From contig JADDOH010002604.1 in the NCBI GenBank assembly GCA_016648135.1, positions 1 through 64,000 of the forward strand: a stretch of 64,000 nucleotides of DNA, written 5' to 3'. Positions 25,119 through 36,062 of the stretch are shown one piece after another (position 1 is the first letter of the stretch; every line of letters starts with the position of its first letter). The translations under genes and the position numbers were made by a program. The stretch is from Agrypnia vestita. Lineage: Eukaryota; Arthropoda; Insecta; Trichoptera; Phryganeidae. The notes under the pieces are model-generated. The model did not search any database, was not told where the DNA came from, and saw only the letters and a list, made by a program, of their open reading frames with translations.

Positions 25119-25487
25119 GTAACCCATAAAAACCAAGTTTTTATTATACTCCCTTTCTCATTTATATTGTTCCCAATTTGATATTCTATCAACATATAGC
25201 CGACTGATCGGACCCATGGCTCGAGTTTGGCTAGTTGCAACAGGTTTCGTGCCTTCTCCACGCGTCGGGCTCCTTTCTCATTTGTATGTAAATATCGAAA
25301 AATCCAAAATTATACTTTAATAACTAAATGTTTTAAACGAACATGCGTTAGATCATTTTTATCGTCGCCACAAGTCTGCCTGCAAAGTTTCAGCTCGATT
25401 GGATCACAAGAAAAGGGTTAAAAATCGATCCAAAGTTTTTTCGACAGACAAATAGAGGCTACGAGTTAAAAGAAAGGGGTTAAAAAT
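25119..25487 (+). repeat. ACTCCCTTTC-family element, copy 7 (short form)
   Basis: Leader GTAACCCATAAAAACCAAG. The interior carries GGTTTCGTGCCTTCTCCACG and the ACGCGTCGGGCTC block. The right half is standard and ends GAAAGGGGTTAAAAA. A segment of about 90 bp after the left end duplicates the CTCCTTTCTCATTTGTAT start. Confidence 0.85.
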
Positions 25488-25719
25488 ACTTCCTAATACA
25501 TCTAAAGATCTAAGAAATTCGCTTGATACCTATATACGATAAGAGACTGGAAAAATTTCACCTAATCTCTCAAAAAATAACATTTCGAATGAAACTACAA
25601 ATTAGTAAATACTAATAATAATAATAACACACCAGTCCGATAATGAGATCTCCAAGCTTATTTTGCACTTAGTTCTATAACACCAATCTAGGCAATAGCC
25701 AATATCAAAATACCGGCGT

Positions 25720-26365
25720 TTCAAAGTTTGCGCACATCTCACACCATTTTGAAAACCTTCACTGGCTATGTCCAGAGAGGATTGAATATAAGCTTTGCCT
25801 TAAACTATTTAAGGCTATTCACAACATGGCCCCTCAATACATAACCGACTTCTGCATTCCATTCTCCGCAAATAACAGACAACTAACACTTCGCTCAGCA
25901 TCAACATCTAATACAAATAGGTTAGCTGAAGTAAATCGCGTCCACAAAACTAATTTCGGTGGTCGTGCTTTCGCGGTGGCTGGACCAAAGTTATGGAACA
26001 AACTACCTAATAAACTGAGACAAACAGACAGCTTACCACAGTTCAAAAACAACTTAAGACGCATTTATTTAGACAATCCTATAAAAACCTATAGAATCTG
26101 ACCACAACAACACTAGCTAATGTTTTCCACTCCCAGTGTGCACTCCACGAAAACGCCTAATTCTTTCAGGCACTCCCAATTATTATAGTATTAAATTTTA
26201 ATTCCATTTCTTGCATGCCACCTAGTGAATAAGTAATATAGTAAATAAGTTTTTTTTAGCAGTAAGTTGTTTTGTAAGCTAATTTTCTGTGTAAAGCGCC
26301 CTTGAGGTGAGTATTCGCGAAAACGGCGCTATATAAATTATCCAAATATTATTATTATCTCTCCT
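25720..26365 (+). pseudogene. CR1/L2-type LINE 3' fragment
   Basis: The frame running to 26101 reads HWLCPERIEYKLCLKLFKAI, then MAPQYITDF, and ends FAVAGPKLWNKLPNKLRQTD, SLPQFKNNLRRI. That is the classical end of CR1/L2-like reverse-transcriptase ORFs (HWLP..RI..K......A..YL, then AGP.LWN.LP). The 3'UTR closes with GGCGCTATATAAATTATCC and an ATT-rich tail, a 3' end common in this clade. The frame is open for over 90 codons, so this insertion is fairly young, but most of the element is missing. Confidence 0.85.
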
Positions 26366-26624
26366 AAATGTTCAATCACTACATGAGATATCATCCTGAA
26401 ACGGCAACCTTCATATTTATAATTTTTCATAACTAAGTCTTAGTTAGTTACTTTCAGTAAAGTAAAGATAAGCTTAGTTGACGATCGCCCGAGCGTGTAA
26501 TACGCGCACTCCACATTTTGTGAGATGATATTGTGTCTCGTACAACTTGTTGATCTACAACACATTTCTCAATTCCCCACGCTTCTGATTTCATTGACAT
26601 TTGTATACACCGAGAACGCTTTTG

Positions 26625-26806
26625 GTAGACCTCTTTCCATTTAAGAAAGACAGTCGTATTAGTACGTGTAAGCCGTGCGTACGAGGCACGTCGTTTCGTT
26701 GTGTTTGTGTTTACGGGTATAATCAGAAACACAACGAAACAACTTGCCTCGTACGCACGGCTTACACATACTAATTCGATTGTTTTTCTTTAATGGAAAG
26801 AGGTAC
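26625..26806. repeat. Long hairpin (fold-back element)
   Basis: Arms of about 80 bp around a 20-bp loop (26707-26726). The left arm has ACCTCTTTCCATT, ACGTGTAAGCCGTGCGTACG and TCGTTTCGTTGTGTTT; the right arm has the mirror AAACACAACGAAAC, CGTACGCACGGCTTACACAT and AATGGAAAGAGGT. The outer halves pair less well. No ORF; the open frame across it is incidental. Confidence 0.8.
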
Positions 26807-26809
26807 GTG

Positions 26810-27390
26810 TACTGTGGCTGTTAAAAAATATTTTTGCTTTTTTAATCATTTTTTATAAAAGTGTGTTTTTTTAATATTATTTTCAGGCTTTTTTTATTAT
26901 TTAATTTTTACTTGTGTTTTGTTCCCCATAAATTTTATATATTTATTCATTTTAAAGTGTCCTAATTATTGTTCATTTCCCTTTTAAATGTGTTGTGATT
27001 TTATCTTTTATATTTATTTTTTTATTTATTTTATCTTATTTTATTTATCTGTTATATTGGTTTAATATCTTTATTTTACTCTAATACTTATTTGTTAAAG
27101 ATTTCTAAATATTACCGTTTGCTTGTGTACTAATCATCGTTTATATATGTTGTTCATTTCTATTGTTGATTTATTTTATATTGTTTTGTATTGTTACATT
27201 TATATTGTTCTTAAATATCTTAAAAATGTTTTATTTATATTATTATTTTTTAATTATTTGCTGTAAACGTGTTTTATGTTAGGTATACAAAATCCTTTTA
27301 ATTTTCTTGTACTTTAAAAGCCCACTGATTGACTGATTAATAAATTAATAAATAAATAAATCTTTTTTAATATGCGATGACAACACCGGG
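26810..27390. other. T-rich DNA and a LINE-like tail
   Basis: Very T-rich, no gene. Positions 27305-27362 (TACTTTAAAAGCCCACTGAT, then repeated AATAAATAAAT) look like a LINE 3' end similar to the 31475-31505 tail. Confidence 0.4.
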
Positions 27391-27394
27391 TATT

Positions 27395-27720
27395 ACAAAA
27401 CTCCTTCGATGACGAAACCGTTCCAATTCGAGCCGAATGCTTCCAAGTAGGCCCTCGGAAGGAAGGTTCGTGCCGCGGCGCGCGCTATTTCCGACACTTC
27501 GTAAATCTCCTTCAGCCCCTTTGATGTGAGCTGATCTCCGGCACCCGCCCCGCCCACCGCGGCACCACCCGGCGGCCGTCCTCGCCCAGTCCGGAGGTTT
27601 ATTTACAAACTACCAAAATAGGATCGGCCCGCGCGAGAGCGACCATTAGCCGCTGGAAGACCATTGCGTCAAAAAACGGCGCGAAGACGTACACAAAACT
27701 AACTATCGGGTGTTAACTAA
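27395..27720. promoter_or_regulatory. GC-rich island, candidate regulatory DNA
   Basis: The most GC-rich block in the window (CGCCCCGCCCACCGCGGCAC), about 320 bp, with sharp edges to AT-rich DNA. A forkhead-like GTTTATTTACAAAC lies at 27597-27610. No reading frame resembles a known protein. Confidence 0.3.
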
Positions 27721-27907
27721 GTTGTGTCTGTGTTTTTCCAAATGAACAGGACTTAGAGCCGGTCGAATCTACGTAGCGAAGACAGTTTAAACCTTAGAGT
27801 ATATACTGTTCCATGTCTCTGAGAGGTTTTTTCGAAGCAGGATTCTCTTACACCTTTGACACGAAAGATTTTATGTATTATGTATATTTAATATTTGGTT
27901 TTTGTTT

Positions 27908-28600
27908 TTTTTTTTTTTTTTTTTTTATTTATTTATTTAAAAATCCTTGTTTACAAATAAGATACTTAATACTAATTTAACAATAAATCATAAGATAAAA
28001 CATAAGATAATTTACACATTTTTTTGTTTTGTTTAATTTGTGGATTATGCCACTCCACTAGGCTACGCCTGTCCCAGAGTGGCGTTATAGCACACAATTA
28101 TAATATTTTTTCGAGTTCGTCAGTAGTATTTATTTTCATAAGGTAGTTATTATGTATCTATAGAGTATCAAGTGGAATGTTAGTGAAAGTTGAGTTAGTC
28201 ATAAGTCCAAGTGTAAATATGTGTAGAATAATTGTTTAATGTAAAAAGGGTTAAAGTTTTGTTTAAGATTATTTTTTTATTTTCCTTAATTAATTAATTA
28301 ATTTATATAGGTATATATTTTTATTTAAAGACATTATTACGCAATTACAGTAAGTAAATTTTCAGTTGCTGTTCTACCTTTGGAGGTAAGCCAGTTGTTT
28401 GCTAAAGCTTTTATTTTATTAATTGAGTATATTCTGATTTCCGGGAAGTCTGTTTTAAATATGTTAAATATTTTAGGCCCTATGTATGAGTAATTTTTCT
28501 GTCCATGTGTTGTCTTAGTTTTTGGTATTTCGTCAAGGTTTCGTAATGCTTGTCTAGTATTATGTGAATGCGAGTTTTTTTTGTTGTTTATATATCTCTA
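27908..28600 (-). pseudogene. LINE 3' fragment with poly(A) tail
   Basis: The minus strand has an uninterrupted frame (28360-28562) reading NTRQALRNLDEIPKTKTTHG, then YSYIGPKIFNIF and ALANNWLTSKGRTAT, a non-LTR ORF C-terminus. A 3'UTR follows, then AAATAAATAAATAAA and a long poly(A), seen as poly(T) at 27908-27926 on the + strand. It has no ATG because it is 5'-truncated. Insertion orientation is clear from the tail. Confidence 0.8.
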
Positions 28601-29525
28601 GTTTACTTATAAAAATACGAAATATATTTATGTTTTTAATGTAAATGTTATGTAAATAAATAAATTGTATTGAATTAAATTGAAAAATGTAGATATGACA
28701 TTTATTCGTTTTATTAACATATACACTAGACTACGCCTGAAAAGGCCATACACACGTTCCCAAATAAATTGCTGGGTCTTTGTGAGACATCTATAATTTA
28801 AGTTAGTTAATTATGATCCCTCTATTGATAAAATCAGTTAATTTTATTCTTAAAAAATTTAACATACTTAAAAAGCTTTGTTATTTTATTATTGATAATT
28901 ATATTTTATTTCTTCTTCTTCTCCCTGGATTGTATATACTCTAAGGTTTTAACTGTGGATCTCGTTTGATTCAATGCGCGTGCGCACTACGCGCGATTTT
29001 TGGCTTCTGCGATTATAATCGATTTCATTGAATTTTTCGACATTTTAGTGACGAAATGTACAATATAATGTAAGATGCCAAAGATTTTTCTGACGTTCAA
29101 CTGATTCTATAGAACAATAATCTGTCGCAACTCTAAATGAATCTTACCATTTAGCATTATTGACAATAAATTTGTTTTCCATTATACAGGGTGTAACGAA
29201 GTTTGACCACAATACTTTACAGGTAGATTCCTGCCTTAATTATGAGTCAAAAATGTTCAAGCAACCCTGGCATAATATCAATAGTGTTTGTGGAGTGATA
29301 CAATATCAAAGTTTGCATTTTTTTCTATATTTCTAATTTATTTTTTATAAAACGTTGAAATATCGTAACAGTTACTTATACCGATTACAAAAAATAATTT
29401 GTTTTAATACAAATTAAATAAAATGATAAAAACCGTGCAGAAACTCCAATTGGAAACTTTTTATTATTTTATTTGACTTATTTTAAAGTGAATGAATTTT
29501 TCATATTTGATATAGGTTACTGTAA

Positions 29526-30286
29526 AGCCATGTATTCACTAGGGGACAAATCGCGAAACATTCCGCTCGGCATGTCGCATCAACATCTACGCTCATGTTT
29601 CGGGGACAATGACGCGGTCATTTGACGTATACACACCGGGACTCGCATATCTTGTCGCGGAAATGTCATCCGATGAGGTTATGGATGACAGCTGCGGTAT
29701 CTCATTTGGCGAAAACGGGGTTCCGCGCAATTCGAAATGTTTTTTTGGGTCGCAATTTCAAATTAACGAGGTTTTACTGTAGTAAATTGAATATTATTAA
29801 AAACAAGGTCCTTTTTGCAAATAATTATTGTTTTCCAGACGTCGCGGAAATATCTCGCCTATGAGGTTATGATGACAGCCGCGTATCTGTTTTAGTTAAT
29901 GAGTTTATCGAAAGTAAGAGGAGAAAAAAGAGGAGAATGCGAAATTATTTACTGCAAAGAGAAAGAAGGACGGACATTCTATGCGATCTTCGATCGATAC
30001 AGCTCGATGAGTTCGAGAACGATTTCGTTTCCCCGCATTGTCATCTTGACAGATACAGCGCATGCGTATTCACTTGTAAACATACCACGTGGTACTGACG
30101 CTCCGCGGAATGTTGCAGTGAGTACGCTCGGGTACCGTGCGCATGGCAACGTTGCCGCGGCACGTAGAAATGCCGCGCTATGTTGTGCGCGAGGTCGCGG
30201 AACAGTGCACGACGTTGCAACGTCACGTAGACTCTATGCCGCGCGTGCTGTTGAGGGATAATTTGTCCCCTAGTGAATACATGGCT
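29526..30286. mobile_element. PIF/Harbinger-like element with TAA duplication
   Basis: 761 bp with inverted ends AGCCATGTATTCACTAGGGG and CCCCTAGTGAATACATGGCT, flanked by TAA on both sides (29523-29525 and 30287-30289). A 3-bp TAA/TTA duplication is the PIF/Harbinger signature. The right third is GC-rich and carries an incidental 120-codon ORF with no recognised domain. A 55-bp block (GTCGCGGAAATRTC...) occurs twice, at 29654 and 29841. Confidence 0.7.
29700..29779 (-). mobile_element. pogo-type MITE end, nested
   Basis: Reverse-complement match to the left end of the pogo-like MITE at 57768 (CAGTAAAACCTCGTTAA, AATTGCGACCCAAAAAAAC, CGCGGAACCCCGTT), next to a TA at 29780-29781. It lies between the two 55-bp direct repeats of the PIF-like element. 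Confidence 0.6.
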
Positions 30287-30462
30287 TAAAGATAGTCCAA
30301 CATTTTACAAAAAGTAAGTCAGAAATATTGAAAAAAAATGAAAACTTAGATGTCACACATCTTCATAACTATTGATATTAGGTCATGGTTGCTTGAACAT
30401 TTTCGATTCATAATTGAAGCAGAAATATAAGTTATTAATGTTTTCCAAATAACCCTGTATAG

Positions 30463-31109
30463 AGAAATTTTACACATTTGGGGTTAACATTCCTGTCATA
30501 TTTGTACTGTGTAATAGTCATCATTATCCAAACAGGCCGTATTGCGCAGTGTGTGGGTACGCAGTTGAGAATAAACAAACTAATTTGTTTCCTCGAAACG
30601 GCAAGAATGCGACTCGACGCCAGGTTGCGACTGGTATGAAACGGTCACAGAGCGACGTGCCTCGAGAATTATGCCCAATGTGGATTAATTCATCGACAAT
30701 TTCTCAGCCAATGAACACCGCTGCTATTATTGTGACTCACTGTTCACAGGGCTGCCAATAGGTAGAATTAAAAAAATGACCAAGGGTTCAAAATTCGAAT
30801 GTGCGCTGTTGTGATGGACGGTCCTAACCCTTTGAATGGCATGATTACACGCACTTTCGACCTTGCAGAGACAGGATTATATACGATTTTCAATGTCGTC
30901 ATTTTTTAAGTCAGTCTGCTATTTTTGGACGATAATTTCAAGCATTTTGTAGACGAATCAACCTTAGTGTTTAAATGAAACCTGCTACCAATCTCTGTGG
31001 TAATAAATTTTTATAATAATAGTAATCTTGTAATAAATAACAATCGTGTTATTTCCAGAATACGGCGATGATAATTCAGTAATTTTTGAAGACTATTTTC
31101 CCTATCCCT
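30463..31109. other. No recognisable gene
   Basis: Mixed-composition DNA. The short ORF at 30549-30761 resembles nothing I know. Confidence 0.35.
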
Positions 31110-31510
31110 AATACTATAAACCCCAGAGTACGCTCATTAGGGAATGAACATGCAGAGGCGGCTGACATTTTTGCTGATAATATAACTGTGTATAGGACAT
31201 AGTTGATACAATTCTTTACATCTCAACTAAATGGTAATGGATAATAAATTTTTCTTTTTATTCTTACTACTTAAACTTCTCTTTTTAATTTACACAAATC
31301 AATAAGATGTACTTGAATCTTTTTAACGGCAATCTAAAACACAAATCTATTATATGCACTTGAATTTTTTAACAGCAATCTAAATGTACACAAATCTATT
31401 ATATGTACTTGAACCTTTTAACTGTATATCTGTCTTATGTTATTTTTTTTATTTTATATTTTGTATATTTTGTAAAAGCCCATAAGGGCGTTGAATAAAT
31501 AAATAAATAT
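31110..31510 (+). repeat. LINE-B 3' end, copy 2
   Basis: Plus-strand counterpart of 7685-8130. GNEHAEAADIFADNITVYRT is followed by a stop, a 3'UTR with three imperfect direct repeats of ACACAAATCTATTATATG, and the end TTTTGTAAAAGCCCATAAGG plus (AATA)n. Confidence 0.7.
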
Positions 31511-31531
31511 ACGTGTCACATCAATGTTGTC

Positions 31532-31610
31532 ACGGGTCGTGGCTGCGGGAAGCAAATGAAAAAACTGGAAAATAAATAACGATTTAAGTAATGATTAATA
31601 AATTACTAGC
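31532..31610 (-). repeat. LTR-like fragment
   Basis: TTGTCACGGG...GGAAGCAAATGAAAA matches the 3' end of the minus-strand LTR-like segment at 9525-9600. Truncated. Confidence 0.4.
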
Positions 31611-31929
31611 GTACCCGTTTGCACGACGATGCTTGAAAATTTAGCCTGGCGACATATGTATGTGTGAAGATTTTTTTTTAAATATATAGAGAGGAAAATA
31701 TGAAAGTGTGAAAATATGTTTAATGAAGATGCTGATGCCCGCTCCGCTATGGAAGCGTACGTAGCCCGGTAGCAGAAACACTTTTTTTATAAAATATAAT
31801 ATACGTGAATGTGTAAAAAAGAAATGGTGAAGATATGCTACGCTATTACCTACAGAAGCAAATGTAAACAGAATAAATGTTTGAAAAGAAATATTTTTTA
31901 TATCATTTTTTGAAGAACGTAACCCAATC

Positions 31930-32030
31930 TCACTAACCTAACCTCCTGACATCACTAAAGCTAACCTAAACTAACCTAACCCATCTAAAATTTATCTAAC
32001 CTAACCTACCTTAACCTAACCCGACCCAAC
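31930..32030. repeat. Degenerate CCTAA-rich tract
   Basis: Scattered CTAACCTAACC units with substitutions over about 100 bp; telomere-like. Confidence 0.6.
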
Positions 32031-32209
32031 ATTTTTCTTCATCAAAAATATTGATTCTATAACGTATTCGCTGTAATCTAAAAAGATTCTATAAGTGTGC
32101 TGTATAGCATCAATATGTATACAAGAAACAAATAAATTGACATGTTGACCGAATGAACGGAAGGAATGAACGAATGAAGGAAAGAATGATAAGATAGAAA
32201 TATAACGCA

Positions 32210-32400
32210 ACGTTGACGACCGCGGAATGCGTGGCATGACCAGATTTACCAGATACTGAAAGATGGTCCCGATAGAAGCCTCAACAACGATCAAGCTTGA
32301 ATGTGGATGAGGCGAGAGTTCTATGTCAGGACAGAAAAGTATGGCGCTCTATCCTCTCCTGCTAACCCCCACGGAGAGACGGTGTGATGGTGAGTTAGTA
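32210..32400 (+). repeat. LINE-A tail fragment
   Basis: Plus-strand tail: CGTGGCATGACCAGATTTAC, AAAGATGGTCCCGATAGAAG and the final GCGCTCTATCCTCTCCTGC. Frame broken by stops. Confidence 0.7.
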
Positions 32401-32655
32401 AGAAAGTAAGAAACAAATAAATAAATAATTAAATGAATGAATGAATATATAAATCTAAAAAAGTAAGTAATTTAATAAATAATTAAATACGTAAATGAGT
32501 AAAAAAGCAATTAAATAAATAAATATATCATATTTTGAATTCCAAAATATCCAAAAACCAAAAAATATAAATAAATACAATAAATTTAAACAAATAAATA
32601 ATAATGAATATGTATATCAATAAATAAATAAATATTAAATAATCAATTAATTAAT
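32400..32655. repeat. AAAT/AATAAAT low-complexity tract
   Basis: About 250 bp dominated by AAATAAAT and TAAATGAATGAA units, right after a LINE-A 3' end. It probably grew from that element's tail. Confidence 0.65.
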
Positions 32656-33254
32656 CTCTCTGGCGACAAAATCCAGTAACTGTGTTCTTAAAACATACTT
32701 TCATATAAAATATTGTTGTATAATATTACATAAATAAATAACTTGACACTCATAAATTTCTTTAAAAATAATTATTTTAATTATATCTCCTCGTGGAGTA
32801 AACAAATAAAAAAAAAAGGTCTTAATTTAAAGGTAGGTATCGAAAAACATTTATAATGCATATGAATATAATATGTTACATTTAACCCCTTTATATTTTT
32901 AAGTATTCGCTAAAAAACAAATGTCAATTTGCGAATTCTATTAAAACAGTATTTTTATATAGCTTCGCTGACTCTAATTTTATACAGAACAAATTGAATT
33001 TTTCTTAAAAACAATGATAAATATAATATGAGGCATTCTTCTTCTAATTTCTTTTACGTAATCTAATCTCACTAAAATTAACCAAACCTCTTCACATCTG
33101 TTGATGAAGTTTCTATATATTAATCAAAGTCTACACTACTATATTTATATTTCCCAATTATTTCACTAACAATCCATTTCATATTTATGCATTATATATG
33201 CATTTCATCCAATACTAACTAATTGTACTGATTAAAAAAAATAGTTATCTCATA

Positions 33255-33935
33255 ATATCGACGGCTCCTACGTATAATATCGTCGTAACCCACAAAATTC
33301 AATTTTACAGGAGAAGGTTTTGAACATATTTTTGTCCGGTATAAATCTAAATATTGCCCAATTTTTTTGAAATTTCGTTTCCATATTTTACTTTAAACTG
33401 TAATTTCATAAATAATCACAAAAAGTCGAAATTATTAAAGGTTTTTGTAGAAATGCACATACTTCGGAATATAATCGGATATTATACTTCGGAAAAGACG
33501 CGACGTAAAATATCGTATAAATGACTTACACCATTTTACTTCAGAAAAGATGCGACGTAAAATAACGTAAGTGTTACATACGATAATTTTCTTATGTTAT
33601 TTTTTCACGCATATTATCGTAAGTGTTACATACGATAATTATCTTATGTTATTTTCCAACGTATGTTATCGTAAGTGTTACATACGATAAAATAATCTTA
33701 TGTTATTTTCCAACGCAAATTATCGTAAGTGTTACATACGACAGTATACTTCGTAAAAAATATGTGATTGTTTGAGATACGATAAAATACGTCCGAAAAA
33801 TACGTTATTTATTGCAAAATATTTGTTTTTCTTTATTGGAAATAAAGATATAATTAAATACATATGAAATACACAAAAAACTAAAAATCGTCGATTTGTG
33901 GGTTACGATATTATACGTAGGAGCCGTCGATATAT
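33255..33935. mobile_element. TIR element with internal tandem repeat
   Basis: About 40-bp terminal inverted repeats: ATATCGACGGCTCCTACGTA, TAATATCGTCG, AACCCACAAA on the left, and TTTGTGGGTTACGATATTAT, ACGTAGGAGCCGTCGATAT on the right. About 680 bp, no transposase. The interior holds the 52-bp tandem repeat at 33566-33742. I could not fix the target duplication. Confidence 0.8.
33566..33742. repeat. 52-bp minisatellite, about 3.4 units
   Basis: Units start CGTAAGTGTTACATACGATA at 33566, 33618, 33670 and 33724; the first two are 52 bp, the third 54 bp and the fourth partial. Each contains TCTTATGTTATTTT and an imperfect palindrome around ATCGTAAGTGTTACATACGAT. Confidence 0.85.
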
Positions 33936-34464
33936 GTATAAGCAAAACGGCATTTTGCGCTATTTTTTTTTCAATCTTTTTCTATATTTTATCCATGTTT
34001 TTAAAACTTTTGTTACCATATTTCTATATATTTCTTCAATTTGTTTGACGAACTAATAATATTACACAGTTATATACCCTTTACAAATTTTTTTGTGAAA
34101 AATGAATTGATAAAAATTGGACTTAACGCATTTTTGAAATCGGTGGGTATGTTTCAGTGACTAAAAAATGTAGTAATTAAAAAATACTTCTTATCAGTGA
34201 AATCCTATATTGTTTGTTGGTTTTGATAGTTTATTAGCATGATAAAAAAAATTGACAGAAAACGTCACCAATTTGAATAATTTAACCACTAAAAAGAAGA
34301 ATTTTCTTCTAAAAACAAGCTGGCATGTAGCATGTAGGTACGAAGCGTCATGAGTCATGAATGACTAAGCGGTCGGCTATAAAGGTGGTTGGTCTTGTCT
34401 CCATTCGAGCTTCATGTAAGCAGCTGGATTTTGTCTCTATGTATTATAACCTCTTTGGTTTTTT
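33936..34464. other. No recognisable gene
   Basis: AT-rich unassigned DNA. Confidence 0.35.
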
Positions 34465-34862
34465 AAATCTATACTAATATTAGAGGTAATGTAATTTGTA
34501 AGTTTGGATGTAAGAGGTAATCTCCGAAACTATTCAACCGATTTCAAAAATTTTTTCACCAATATTTAGAATTGACTTTCAGAGTGGATATAGGCTACAT
34601 ATTATCCCGTTAAAACAAAAGAACTTTTCGTGGTGACCTGTTTTACAACTAAAGTCGACGAAAAAATGGTCGAGCGATGGGATTTTTTACGAACGCTGCC
34701 TTAACGGTAAGAGATATTTAAATACTTTCTATATAGAGGTTGTAGAACTCAAAAGTTCTATAAAAAAAGTCTATGACGACACACATCTATATGTTAAGAT
34801 TAATACACAAATTGATACATTAATACATAAATTGAAGCCGCGCGCATAAGCTAGTATTGTAT
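34465..34862 (+). repeat. Dispersed arthropod-type repeat (CTATACTAATAT...AGCTAGTAT)
   Basis: Begins TCTATACTAATATTAGAGG, continues TCTCCGAAACTATTCAACCG, ATTTCAAAAATTTTTTCACC and ATATAGGCTACATATTATCC, and ends GCCGCGCGCATAAGCTAGTA. I recall this layout as widespread in arthropod genomes. Its transposon class is uncertain (a Helitron-like or retroposon tail is possible). Confidence 0.65.
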
Positions 34863-35593
34863 ATAATCAAAAACTGTCAGTAGTAACCCTTGCAAGAACT
34901 GTAACTTTACGCGAAAAATACAAACGTTCGAGTCAATATTGCACAATGAATAATAAGCGTACCCGATCAATTCAATCACGATCGATTATCTATCAGACAC
35001 CGTGTACGTGAAAGAACTCCAAGTACCTGAACTGAGTAGAATATAACGCCACTGCATTACCGACATATAATGTTGAGATGTAAAATTGAGATAAAAACAC
35101 AGGTAACAAATATCTTAATCATTTTCTAAACTAGTCTTCCAGATTCGCTCCATCGTCAGGACTAATATCAAGGAAGTGAGTGATTTATTTTAACTCCTGA
35201 AGATGACATACATTAGCCTAGCCGAAGCTATGGAAAAAATACCTACTTAACTTCTTCATGCAAGTTTATGTCAAATAAAGAAACAAAATAAATAGCTCCA
35301 CTGAGAATCTTGTGTAACACAACAAGTTTGGAAATTTTCCGCTAGGAATCAAAAAGGCAGGTTTGTGCGTTTTAAAAAACGCAAGAAGATCCCCGTAGCT
35401 GTAAATATTTCTGAATTGACCATCTCTGTAGGACAAAATACGTAGAAACTTTTCTGCACTCTTTCAATATGTGTTTTATAAGGGTCCAAGTAACTGGTGA
35501 ATATTCCAAGATACTTATATAGAATATTCGTCCGTGTGATGTGTAGGGAATTTTGAGACTTTGAAGATTTTTAAAATCGTAATTAATTCTTAC
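34863..35593. other. No recognisable gene
   Basis: Unassigned. 35190-35235 has CTCCTGAAGATGACATACAT, then GCCGAAGC, similar in form to 3' tails of some retroelements; too short to classify. Confidence 0.3.
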
Positions 35594-36062
35594 TAGCCGT
35601 GCCCGCGCGGCTTCGCACATGCAGATTTTTAGTACACTGTTTGAATCGTCATAGTACTTTCACGAACCTTCTAGAACATTCTCCTTCCAGAACTTTCAAG
35701 AAATGTATCGAATGTACAGGAACCTTCTAGACACACAGACACATTCACAGAACTTTCGCGAATTTTCCAGAACCTTCTCCTTCCAGAATTTTCTAGAGCA
35801 GGTTTTTCCGGAACCTTCTAGACTCACAGTCGGCGGGCCCATTCTGGAACAATCTGAAGTATTTGCGGCCTTCCCATAACAAAACAATGTGCTAGAATGC
35901 ACATTTTCGTTCATCCACTCCCACCCACGCTCAGCCACCCCCGCCAAACTCGCACATTTTCAATGGGACACCAAGGGCTATCCACCACCATAACCACCAG
36001 GGGGTGGTCTGGTTGTGGAGAAAACTTGGCGGATAGGGAAACACGGGTTCCTATTTATATTG
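35594..36062 (+). repeat. Dispersed repeat carrying heat-shock-element arrays
   Basis: Starts CTAGCCGTGCCCGCGCGGCT and ends CGGGTTCCTATTTATATTGA, both characteristic of a dispersed arthropod repeat. Between them, two arrays of alternating GAA and TTC occur at exact 5-bp spacing. Array 1: GAA 35664, TTC 35669, GAA 35674, TTC 35679, then TTC 35685, GAA 35690, TTC 35695, GAA 35700. Array 2: GAA 35750, TTC 35755, GAA 35760, TTC 35765, GAA 35770, TTC 35775, then TTC 35781, GAA 35786, TTC 35791. This is the binding pattern of trimeric heat shock factor. No gene lies within 14 kb. Confidence 0.6.

Larger units (their letters stand above)
29188..30462. mobile_element. Outer TIR element (ACAGGGT ends), interrupted
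   Basis: The left end TACAGGGTGTAACGAAG and right end AATAACCCTGTATAG are inverted. Further in, AAAATGTTCAAGCAACCCTGG on the left pairs with GGTTGCTTGAACATTTTCGA on the right, followed by matching TAATATCAATAG. The arms are about 160 bp. A related left half lies at 43480-43740. The middle is occupied by another element (29526-30286). Confidence 0.75.

Noticed and set aside
29899..30261. 120-codon ORF
   Set aside because: Lies in the GC-rich part of a TIR element and runs into its terminal repeat; no transposase motif.
33566..33742. Possible CRISPR-like array (regular repeats)
   Set aside because: Units are contiguous with no unique spacers, inside a eukaryotic transposon; it is a minisatellite.
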